A stretch of DNA of 52,956 nt from Bacteroidales bacterium. Lineage in GTDB: Bacteria; Bacteroidota; Bacteroidia; Bacteroidales; VadinHA17. Every line of letters starts with the position of its first letter. Within the stretch, counting starts at the first letter, position 1. The DNA lies in contig JANTGF010000020.1 in assembly GCA_024763075.1 (NCBI GenBank), positions 1 through 52,956 on the forward strand, written 5' to 3'. A model generated the notes under the pieces. The model worked only from the letters and a program-made list of their open reading frames with translations. It was not told the origin of the DNA and searched no databases. The translations under genes and the position numbers were made by a program. Positions 7,629 to 15,969 of this stretch are shown here, piece by piece.

Positions 7629-9434
7629 TTATTTTTCAGGCAATGGTAAATTCATTTTCTCAAGGATGTCAATAAACCGTGGATTGTCATACAACGAATC
7701 AAATGGATAGCCACCTGTGGCAATATATGGCATTTGTGGATCGTGAATTTCATATCCTTTTACAAGGCAATCCATGGCTTTATCCTGTTTATTTCCAGTA
7801 ATATAAAAGATAGCCATAACACCGGGATTAATGAATCCTTTCTTATACAATACCTCGTATTGGTGCAATATTTCTTCATAAGCGGCAAAATAACCTTTCT
7901 CTTTGTATGTCATTTCAAATTCATTCCAGGTATCTTCATCAAACTGTCCTGTAGAATATGAATAGACTTGTAAATTAAATTTTTCTGTTTCAAATGCCTT
8001 ATCGTAATCCTTACAAGGAAAAGCTGCCTGTCCAAGTTGGTTATTGGCTCCAAAGCTTTCCGGATCAATTTCCACCGCTTTTTCAGCTTGAATCATGGCA
8101 GTTTCGCAATCATGTGCACATAATAATGCGTATGAATAAGTTATCAGGATCTGAGGATTTAACGGATCCAGCTCGTATGCCAACCGGGCCTGTACTGCTG
8201 CTTCATTCGGCCTCTGCAGGATATATAATAAATGTGCATAAAAGATCCTGGAATAAGAATCGTTTGGATTAATGGCTATCGCTTTCAGGAATTCATTTTC
8301 AGCTTTTTCCCAGTTCCATTCTGCCAGGTATGCCATCAGGGCATTTAAATAATGAGCATCCGTATGATCCGGGTCCAGTTCAAGCGCTTTATTAAGATTT
8401 TTGTAAACCTCCGGGATTGCTATTTCCGGTGACACATAACCCATTTGTGCCAGACCAAGCCAGACCTGTGCCAGTCCGGCATAAAGAGGTGCCCAATTGG
8501 GATCCTTCTCTATGGCACTGTTCAAATATTCCCTGGCTTTATTCAACGATTCTTTGCTGAGGTCTCCCCAGTATTGTTGACTCCTTAGATAAGCATCATA
8601 AGCCTCCCTGTTAACTGTTCTTGATTGGGCAAGTAATCGCTCCTCTTCAGGAGTCAGGACAATATTTATTTCTTCAGATATCTTTTTTGTTACATCGCTA
8701 TAGAAATTCAGTATCTGGTCTTTTGCCACCCGGAAATCCTCTACCCAGAGTTGTTTTTCCTCGCCCTTAGATCGGATTACCCCGATTTGTACACAAACAG
8801 AGTCTTTTCCAAGAAATGAGATAGCACCCTCAACAGCGGCATCAACCTTTAGCTTTGATGCAATTTGTGTAAGTGACAGATCCGTCCCTTTAAATGAATT
8901 GGCAGTAGTTCTGCCTATTACCCTGAGTGCACTAATTTGTTGCATATCAGTAATCAGGGAAGAATGCATCCCCGACACAAAATAATCAAGCGAATCAGCT
9001 CCGGTGAAATTGTCAAAGGGAAGGATGATCAGTGATTGAATGGAACCGGTCTTGTTTGTTTTTGTGGAGGTAACCACATTAAAGGTAATCAAAGCTACAA
9101 TAACCACCAGGCTGATGTAGGTTGCGGCTTTCCAGGCTTTGGAATCGGTTGGCCTTTCGCTACCGGGAACTTCATCCGCCGGTTTTGTTTTTTGAACCCC
9201 TTCGGGAGTGATGTCAAAGATCCAGGCAACCACAATGGTAATAAAGCCTCCAAGGATGAGCAAATACAGCACCAGGTCAATGGTCCAGTCGGGGAAGCCC
9301 CAGCGGGGGAAAATGATGGTGGATGCTTCCAGAAAAACAAATGCCGATCCTGCATAAACGGCCAGTGACCGGAGGACACTACGTCGTTTTAGTTCTTTCC
9401 AGAATTGTGATATTTTGTTGGAATTAGTGGACAT
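7629..9434 (-). CDS. Membrane TPR protein with TolB/FlgO-like domain (array copy C, intact)
   Basis: This 601-residue protein begins with the motif KISQFWKELKRR, common at the start of such Bacteroidetes proteins. About three membrane segments follow (near residues 22-42, 50-72 and 104-124). The FlgO/TolB-N-like domain spans about 132-255 (IQSLIILPFDNFTGADSLDY, VDAAVEGAI), and tetratricopeptide repeats fill about 265-590. In other bacteria this TolB-like plus TPR architecture is joined to adenylate cyclases or CadC-type DNA-binding domains. No such output domain is present here, so the protein probably acts as a protein-protein scaffold or sensor in the envelope. It is the only intact member of a tandem family; copy B lies upstream and scraps lie on both sides. 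It runs opposite to all the glycan genes, so it is probably not part of their operons. Confidence 0.85.
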   Translation of the reverse strand: MSTNSNKISQFWKELKRRSVLRSLAVYAGSAFVFLEASTIIFPRWGFPDWTIDLVLYLLILGGFITIVVAWIFDITPEGVQKTKPADEVPGSERPTDSKAWKAATYISLVVIVALITFNVVTSTKTNKTGSIQSLIILPFDNFTGADSLDYFVSGMHSSLITDMQQISALRVIGRTTANSFKGTDLSLTQIASKLKVDAAVEGAISFLGKDSVCVQIGVIRSKGEEKQLWVEDFRVAKDQILNFYSDVTKKISEEINIVLTPEEERLLAQSRTVNREAYDAYLRSQQYWGDLSKESLNKAREYLNSAIEKDPNWAPLYAGLAQVWLGLAQMGYVSPEIAIPEVYKNLNKALELDPDHTDAHYLNALMAYLAEWNWEKAENEFLKAIAINPNDSYSRIFYAHLLYILQRPNEAAVQARLAYELDPLNPQILITYSYALLCAHDCETAMIQAEKAVEIDPESFGANNQLGQAAFPCKDYDKAFETEKFNLQVYSYSTGQFDEDTWNEFEMTYKEKGYFAAYEEILHQYEVLYKKGFINPGVMAIFYITGNKQDKAMDCLVKGYEIHDPQMPYIATGGYPFDSLYDNPRFIDILEKMNLPLPEK

Positions 9435-9516
9435 ATTGGCATTTGGATTATTTAAGTTAAATTGAAACCTATTTTATTTCATTCATTTTTATCTACTGTA
9501 GCCTTAGCGAAGGTGG

Positions 9517-9552
9517 ACACTCACTCATTCATTCATTCACTCATTCAATCAT
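9517..9552. repeat. Microsatellite-like (attc)n tract between TPR copies
   Basis: The tract reads as short runs of cattcatt/cactcatt units and reaches into the last codons of copy B. Such tetranucleotide runs are prone to slippage. The rest of the 9435-9544 gap between copies C and B holds no other recognisable signal. Confidence 0.6.
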
Positions 9553-11328
9553 TTCTTTTCAAAGGTAAATTCATTTTCTCAACAATGTCGATAAACCTGG
9601 GATTGTTGAATAATGGTTCACATAAATATATACCCGTAGCAATATATGGCATATTTGGATCCCGTATTTCATATCCTTTTTCAATCCAGTCCATGGCTTT
9701 ATCCTGTTGATTCACCATTATATACCTGTATGCCATTTCAACGGGCACAACGTAGCCGTTTTGACTCAATATCTCCATTTGTCGCAAGATTTCTTTATAT
9801 GCCATTTCAAAACCCTGTTCATTGAAGATGCTGTCAATATCTTTAAGAACAGTGTCTTCCAGGGGCAGAATATATTTTACTGCCTCAAATGCCTTATCGT
9901 AATCCCCACAACGAAAAGCCGCCAATTCAATTCCATAATTGGCAAATACGTTTTCCGGATCATTGACCTTTACTTTTTCTAAATAAGACAGGGCAGTTTC
10001 ACAATCATTCACACCTAATAGTATTGCTGTATAAAATACCGGGATCATAGGATTTAACGGATCCATTTCAAGTGCCAGTTTTCCCTGTGCCAAAGCCTCA
10101 TCAGGCCTCTGCAGAATACTTAATAACTGTCCGTAAAAGATTCTCGCCATGACATCGCCGGGATTAATGGCCAGTGCTTTTAAAAACTCCTTTTCAGCCT
10201 TTACCCAGTCCCATTCTGCCAGGTAAGCCATCAGGGCATTTACATAATGCGCATCAGCAAGATCGGGATCCAGCTCAAGAGCTTTGTCAATGTCTTCGTA
10301 GATTTTCGGACCGGTAATTTCCGGTGATTCAAAACCATTTTGTGCGAGTGCCATCCAGATTTGTGCCCGGGCAGAATAGAGAAGTGCCCAATCCGGATTC
10401 TTTTCAATGGCAGTGTTCATATATTTCAGGGCTTTTTGCATTGATTCCTCACTACCATCATCCCAGTAATAATTGCCCTTCAAATAGGCATCGTAAGCCT
10501 CCGCATTAACTGTTCTGTTCTCAGCCAACATGTCTTCTTCCTGAGGGGTCAGAACTACATTAATTTCTTCAGAAATTTGTTTGGTTACGTCGTTGTAAAA
10601 ATTTAATATCTGGTCTTTTGCCACCCGGAAATCCTCTACCCAGAGTTGTTTTTCCTCGCCCTTTGATCGGATTACCCCGATTTGTACACAAACAGAGTCT
10701 TTTCCAAAAAATGAGATAGCACCCTCAACAGCGGCATCAACCTTTAGCTTTGATGCAATTTGTGTCAGTGACAGATCCGTTCCTTTAAATGAATTGGCAG
10801 TAGTTTTGCCTATTACCCTGAGTGCACTAATTTGTTGCATATCAGTAATCAGGGAAGAATGCATACCCGACACAAAATAATCAAGCGAGTCAGCTCCGGT
10901 AAAATTGTCAAAGGGAAGGATGATCAGTGATTGAATGGAACCGGGTTTTACCAGCTTGTTCCGGCCTGCCAGGTTCAGCACGACGAGCCCGATAATTACA
11001 GCAAAGCTCACATAAGTGGCAATCTTCCAGGCATGGGGTATAACTGTTTTTTCCCCTTCCTGTATTTCACTTAGTGGTTTGGTCTTTTCAATCCCTTCTC
11101 CGGTCAGATCATATAACCACGTAATATGATGGAAAGGGGAAATCCCACCGCGAGAATAATAACCACAAAAGTAGCCAGGCTGGAAGGGAGGTTTAACGGG
11201 TCTGTTAAGTTATTAACCAGTTCAATAAGTACAAAGGAGGAAGACGCATACACCGTGATCACATGGATGACACGGCGTCTTTTTAATTCCTGCCAGAATT
11301 TCGATATTTTATTAGGTTTTTGGGGCAT
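9545..11328 (-). pseudogene. Frameshifted TPR membrane protein gene (array copy B)
   Basis: From the ATG at 11328, the first frame encodes MPQKPNKISKFWQELKRR and two membrane segments, then hits a TGA at 11104-11106. The expected continuation (WLYDLTGEGIEKTKPLSE, then the third membrane segment, the TolB-like domain and TPRs) is present in the next frame and runs to 9545. One base appears to be missing between 11122 and 11121: restoring it turns TTA-CGT-GGT into TTA-GCG-TGG-TTA, and the full protein would be about 595 residues. A restart at 11011 would yield a 488-residue remnant without the first membrane segments. The defect may be a true pseudogenising deletion or a sequencing error; no homopolymer lies at the site. 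The middle of the gene (10607-10944) is nearly identical to copy C while the flanks differ. Confidence 0.85.
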
Positions 11329-11359
11329 TTTGTTTCAGGGTTTATGTTAAAATGATTCT

Positions 11360-11405
11360 ATTTTTATTTGTTTTTCAGGCAATTGTAAGTTCATATTAAT
11401 AAGAG
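11360..11405 (-). pseudogene. 3' scrap of a further TPR copy (array copy A)
   Basis: On the minus strand this short piece encodes NMNLQLPEK, matching the C-terminus EKMNLPLPEK of the intact copy C. It lies upstream of copy B at the spacing expected of a preceding array member. Nothing more of the gene is recognisable further upstream, so only the tail survives. Confidence 0.6.
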
Positions 11406-11546
11406 CGAATCAATCTCAGGTCCCACCCGGGTAAACAATCAGGGTTTTGGCAATGTTTGTTTTGTTTGGTTGTTCTGTTTGTTTCATAACAGTATAATTT
11501 TCAGCTTAGAAAAAAGTATTAAAAGCGATAAAAACCAGAGCAAACT

Positions 11547-11700
11547 AAATAGTGTTTGTCTTTAAAGTCCGATATCTGCGTTGTTAATCAAATTTCAAAT
11601 CCTCATCCCGATTTTCGGGACTGCAGTTTAAAATTCTCTCACGCTTTGATCTCAAACTTTATAGCTCAAACACTCGACTTTATGGATACAAACTAAATAG
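11547..11700. repeat. Short element bounded by imperfect inverted repeats (MITE-like)
   Basis: The left end (11547-11582, aaatagtgtttgtc... through gatatctgcgtt) is matched in inverted orientation by the right end (about 11671-11700, ...ctttatggatacaaac). The inner part holds a TCCCGA-TTT-TCGGGA hairpin at 11606-11620. A second copy of the left end, matching at about 32 of 36 bases, occurs at 52861-52896. It codes for nothing visible. The size and terminal inversion suggest a miniature mobile element or its remnant. The remaining sequence of the 11406-11872 gap shows no gene. Confidence 0.5.
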
Positions 11701-11872
11701 ATGAAAGTGATATTTGATAACTGTTAACTGTATATTGTCAATGGTTTAAATTGCTCTACTAATATAGTTAAAAGATTTTAATTATCCTAAATAAATTAAC
11801 GATGGTCATCATTCTGATCGACAGATAAAGAGAAAGTAAGGCAAGATTTCGTTAATATTGGTGAAAAAATGA

Positions 11873-11904
11873 TTTAATGCAGAACGTAAAAAAGCTTAAT
11901 TTTG
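11873..11904 (+). promoter_or_regulatory. Candidate Bacteroidetes-type promoter for the phosphoesterase/GH92/GH38 operon
   Basis: TAATTTTG at 11897-11904 matches TAnnTTTG exactly, and TTTA at 11873-11876 is a one-mismatch -33 box with a 20-base spacer. The first gene of the operon starts 48 bases further on. Confidence 0.45.
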
Positions 11905-11952
11905 AACCATCGGTTTCCTAAATTGTAATTAAAGTTTTGAAATTTATTAAAA

Positions 11953-12969
11953 ATGAAGAATTATTATTACACCTTACTGGCATTTGCTGTTCTTTCTTTA
12001 ACCTCCAGTGCCCAACAAGACCTTAAACTAAAATTTAATCACAATGGTGAATTTAAAATTGTTCAGTTTACGGACACCCACATTGATTTCAATAACAATA
12101 AGAATTTAAATGTTTATGACATTGTTGAAAAAATAATAAATATAGAATCGCCTGATTTTGTTATTCTTACCGGTGATGTGATTACCCAGAATGATCCTCA
12201 GGAAGGGTACCGGAGATTCGCAGATCTTTTTAAAAAGAATGATGTTCCCTGGGCGGTTGTATTTGGAAATCACGATGGAGAAGCAAATGTTCCCAGGGAG
12301 CAAATTGCCGCTTATCTCAATAAACTTCCCCTATGTATGAACCGGGATAAGGGTATGGACGATGGGGTTTATGGCAGCTCAAATTTCGTATTGCCCGTTT
12401 ATGGAAAAAATGAAAAGATCGAAGCTTTATTGTATTGTATGGATTCCAATAGTAACAGTACACTGAAACCTGTTGTTGGTGGCTATGGCTGGTTCGACTT
12501 TTCGCAGATTAACTGGTTTCTAAATAAAAGTAAGACATATACACAGACAAACGGTGGGAAACCTTTACCTGCACTTGCCTTTTTTCACATTCCCTTGCCG
12601 GAATATACACAGGCCTGGAATAACAGGCTAAACCCACCTTTGGGTGTGAAAAACGAAGACGAATGCAGTCCTGATATCAATACCGGAATGTTTGCCGCAA
12701 TACTTACTACCGGGGATGTAATGGGTACTTTTGTGGGACACGACCATATTAATGACTATATTGGAGTTTATTACAATATTGCCCTGGCTTATGGCCGGGT
12801 AAGTAAAGTAATGCGTAACCCGCAGGAAGATCCGCTGGCAGGTGGGCGTGTGATCGTTTTAAAAGAGGGAGAACGTAAGTTTGAAACCTGGATCCGTGAT
12901 ATGAACGGTAAACGTGAACTGGATTGTACCTGGCCTGATTCTTTTGCAAATACAGGTGCAGAAAAATAG
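11953..12969 (+). CDS. Secreted calcineurin-like metallophosphoesterase
   Basis: This 338-residue protein has a signal peptide (cleavage likely after SLTSSAQ) and the full metallophosphoesterase motif set. These are D41-x-H43 in FTDTHID, GD at 74-75 in LTGDV, GNHD at 105-108, a later FFHIPLPE, and GHDH at 262-265. The residues coordinate two metal ions that activate water for phosphoester hydrolysis. The sequence resembles the purple-acid-phosphatase-29-like group. It leads a run with GH92 and GH38 mannosidases (54-base gap to the next gene). An attractive inference is that it removes phosphate from phosphorylated mannans or N-glycans so that the mannosidases can proceed, but a general phosphate-scavenging role is equally allowed. 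Confidence 0.88.
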   Translation: MKNYYYTLLAFAVLSLTSSAQQDLKLKFNHNGEFKIVQFTDTHIDFNNNKNLNVYDIVEKIINIESPDFVILTGDVITQNDPQEGYRRFADLFKKNDVPWAVVFGNHDGEANVPREQIAAYLNKLPLCMNRDKGMDDGVYGSSNFVLPVYGKNEKIEALLYCMDSNSNSTLKPVVGGYGWFDFSQINWFLNKSKTYTQTNGGKPLPALAFFHIPLPEYTQAWNNRLNPPLGVKNEDECSPDINTGMFAAILTTGDVMGTFVGHDHINDYIGVYYNIALAYGRVSKVMRNPQEDPLAGGRVIVLKEGERKFETWIRDMNGKRELDCTWPDSFANTGAEK

Positions 12970-13023
12970 TTCTGGTTCAATTTAAAACAGACTCGGGGAA
13001 ATCCTGGAGAATTATTTTATACG

Positions 13024-15948
13024 ATGAGATATTTTAAACCTTTATCAGTTATTATATTCTCACTTTTTTTCCTGGCTTGCAATAAAGACAAGGATGATTT
13101 GACTACGCTGGTAAATGTCTTTATCGGGACAGACGGTGAGGGTCATACCTATCCGGGGGCAAGTCTTCCTTTTGGAGGGGTACAGCTGAGTCCGGATACC
13201 CGTTTGACAGGACAGGCTTCATGCGGAGGTTATTACTATCCGGATTCATCCATAATTGGTTTTTCACATACCCACCTGAACGGGGTGGGTGAGCCTGAAT
13301 TCAGGGATGTACTTTTTATGCCAGCCACAGGGAAAATCCAGCTTCTTCCCGGTGATGAAAAAAATACTTCTTCCGGTTATCGGTCATCTTACAGGCACAA
13401 GGATGAAAAAGCTTCTCCGGGCTATTATTCCGTGCTGCTCAGGGATTATGGCATAAAAGCTGAATTAACTGCCACCCTTCGTTCCGGATTTCATAAATAC
13501 ACTTTTCCGGAATCTGACAGCGCACATATTGTAATTGACCTGGCTCATCCCGGAGGTGCTGAAGATCTTTTTATCAGGAAAGTAAGCAATACCGAAATAG
13601 AAGGATTGCGCAGGTCACACGGCTGGGCTTATGATCAGTATGTTTATTTTGTTGCGCGGTTTTCCAAACCTTTTTCTTTCCTTGTTCTGGCGGTGAATGA
13701 TACACTTCAGGAAAATCTTATGGAAGCAAAAGGAAAGAATGTAAAAGCGATCATTAATTATCAGACCAGTGAGGGGGAGGAAATATTGGTGAAAGTTGGA
13801 ATTTCAGCGGTAAGCACTGAGGGAGCCGGAAAAAATCTGGAAGCAGAAATACCGGACTGGAATTTTAATGAAATAGTGAAGGCTGCAAAAAATGCATGGA
13901 ATAAGGAGCTGAGCAAAATTGAAATAAAAGGTGGAACGGAAGAACAACGGGCAGTTTTTTATACATCAATGTATCATGCATCTTTAAGCCCTGATATTTT
14001 TATGGATACGGATGGCAAATACAGAGGAATTGACCGGAAAATTCATACAGCCAAAGGTTTTACGAACTACACGGTTTTTTCATTATGGGATACATTTCGG
14101 GCATTACACCCTTTGTTTACGATTATAAATCAGGAGAAGACTGTTGATTTTATCCGGTCGCTTCTTCAAAAATATGACGATGGTGGCCGGTTGCCCATGT
14201 GGCCGCTGGTCGGAAACTATACTGATGATATGCTGGGTTACCATGCGGTTCCTGTGATTGCAGATGCTTATGTGAAGGGTATCCGAAACTATGATGTGAA
14301 AAAAGCTTATAAGGCTGTAAAACACAGTGCGGAGCTGGATAAACTGGGATTGAAATATTATAAGAAAACCGGATACCTTCCATATGACAGACAGGGAGAA
14401 TCCGTGTCCAAAACCCTTGAGTATTGTTATGATGACTGGTGTATTTCCCAAATGGCAAAAGACCTGGGAACAAAAGATGATTACCTGCGATATCAACAAA
14501 GGGCTCATTTTTATGCAAATGTTTTTGACGAATCTACGGGGTTCATGCGGGGAAAGAGCTTTGACTGGAGGTGGCTGGAGCCTTTTGATCCTCTGAAAAA
14601 CTCAGCATACTCCGAAGGAAATGCCTATCAGTATATGTTTGTCCCCCATGATGTGGATGGCCTCATGCACCTGATGGGAGGGGAAAAACAGTTTTCCAAA
14701 TGGCTTGACGTATTGTTTAGCCTGGAATCTGAAGACAATCAGGGAAGAAACATCGGGCAGTACTGGCACGGGAATGAACCGGGTCATCACTTGCCCTTTA
14801 TGTATGATTATACGGGCGAAGCATGGAAAACCCAGGCGCTTGTCCGTCAGATCCTCACTGAGCAGTATGCCAATACACCGGATGGCCTTGCCGGAAATGA
14901 AGACTGCGGACAGATGTCGGCCTGGTATATTCTGAGTTCCCTGGGTTTTTATCCGGTGGCACCGGGTCAGAATATATATGCCATTGGCACACCATTGTTT
15001 GATGAAGCTGTGATTCACCTGGAAAACGGAAAAGATTTTACAGTTAAGGCAAAAAATATTTCACCAGCGAATTTATATATTCAGTCAGCCACACTAAATG
15101 GGAAGCTTTATCCCAAATCTTTCTTGCGTCATGAAGATATTATGAATGGCCCGGAGCTGGTGTTTGAGATGGGGCCGGAGCCAAATGAATCATGGGGTAC
15201 AAAAAAAGACGACCGGCCCTGGTCCGAAAACGGAGAATCCCCGGTTTCCCTGCCGTATATCAAATCGGGAAGCCGCTTATTTTTGCATTCTGCGGAAGTT
15301 AGCCTGGCCTGTGATACAAAAGATGCAGAAATTCGTTATACACTTGATGGTTCCCTTCCTACGGAAGAATCCTTATTATACTCCGGCCCTTTCAGGATCA
15401 GTAAATCATGCCTTTTAAGCATGAAGGCTTTCCATAAAGGATTAGAATCCAGCATTCCGGTTAACGTTGATTTCAGAAAAGCAGATTTCAAAAAACCTGT
15501 AAAAACGATCCGGTTAAAACCAGGCCTGCACTACGATTATTTCCAGCGGTTTTTTGTTACAACCGATGATCTGGACACTGCAATTCCTGTCCGGTCGGGG
15601 GTAGTGGATAAATTTACGATCAGTCATGCCGGGAAGGATAGTTATTTTGGTTTCAGGTACGCCGGATTTTTAAAAGTTCCAAAAGATGGTATTTATACTT
15701 TTTACCTGGAGTCAAACGACGGGAGCCGGTTATTTATTGATGAAAATGAGCTAATTGAAAATGATGCCAACCACGGTGCCGTTGAGGAACCGGAGAGCAT
15801 TGCCCTGAAGGCGGGTTATCATAAAATTCTGGTGAAGTATTTTCAGTGTGGTGGTGGAAAGAAATTGAAAGTCAGCTGGGAAGGACCCGGTTTTTCCAAA
15901 AAAGAAATACAAAGTAAGTATTTGTTCTATAATCCGGATGATAAATAA
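13024..15948 (+). CDS. GH92 alpha-mannosidase lipoprotein with CHB_HEX_C-like and PA14 domains (GH92 no. 1)
   Basis: The 974-residue protein starts with a lipoprotein signal (IIFSLFFLACNK). Residues ~30-740 are GH92: VFIGTDGEGHTYPGASLPFG, a HGNEPGHH motif at 582, SEGNAYQY with Glu531, and GNEDCGQMSAWY with Asp627. By comparison with characterised GH92 enzymes, Glu531 is probably the acid and Asp627 part of the base. The family is calcium-dependent, inverting, and acts from the non-reducing end on alpha-1,2, -1,3, -1,4 or -1,6 mannosides. A beta-strand module resembling the chitobiase/hexosaminidase C-terminal domain follows (~760-805, IRYTLDGSLPTEE). It is followed by a PA14 domain (~830-970, DGIYTFYLESNDGSRLFID) that may bind sugar. 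The same tail recurs in the genes at 20921 and 26080. It lies between the phosphoesterase and the GH38 gene. Confidence 0.95.
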   Translation: MRYFKPLSVIIFSLFFLACNKDKDDLTTLVNVFIGTDGEGHTYPGASLPFGGVQLSPDTRLTGQASCGGYYYPDSSIIGFSHTHLNGVGEPEFRDVLFMPATGKIQLLPGDEKNTSSGYRSSYRHKDEKASPGYYSVLLRDYGIKAELTATLRSGFHKYTFPESDSAHIVIDLAHPGGAEDLFIRKVSNTEIEGLRRSHGWAYDQYVYFVARFSKPFSFLVLAVNDTLQENLMEAKGKNVKAIINYQTSEGEEILVKVGISAVSTEGAGKNLEAEIPDWNFNEIVKAAKNAWNKELSKIEIKGGTEEQRAVFYTSMYHASLSPDIFMDTDGKYRGIDRKIHTAKGFTNYTVFSLWDTFRALHPLFTIINQEKTVDFIRSLLQKYDDGGRLPMWPLVGNYTDDMLGYHAVPVIADAYVKGIRNYDVKKAYKAVKHSAELDKLGLKYYKKTGYLPYDRQGESVSKTLEYCYDDWCISQMAKDLGTKDDYLRYQQRAHFYANVFDESTGFMRGKSFDWRWLEPFDPLKNSAYSEGNAYQYMFVPHDVDGLMHLMGGEKQFSKWLDVLFSLESEDNQGRNIGQYWHGNEPGHHLPFMYDYTGEAWKTQALVRQILTEQYANTPDGLAGNEDCGQMSAWYILSSLGFYPVAPGQNIYAIGTPLFDEAVIHLENGKDFTVKAKNISPANLYIQSATLNGKLYPKSFLRHEDIMNGPELVFEMGPEPNESWGTKKDDRPWSENGESPVSLPYIKSGSRLFLHSAEVSLACDTKDAEIRYTLDGSLPTEESLLYSGPFRISKSCLLSMKAFHKGLESSIPVNVDFRKADFKKPVKTIRLKPGLHYDYFQRFFVTTDDLDTAIPVRSGVVDKFTISHAGKDSYFGFRYAGFLKVPKDGIYTFYLESNDGSRLFIDENELIENDANHGAVEEPESIALKAGYHKILVKYFQCGGGKKLKVSWEGPGFSKKEIQSKYLFYNPDDK

Positions 15949-15969
15949 TAAAATCATAAGCAAAACAAT

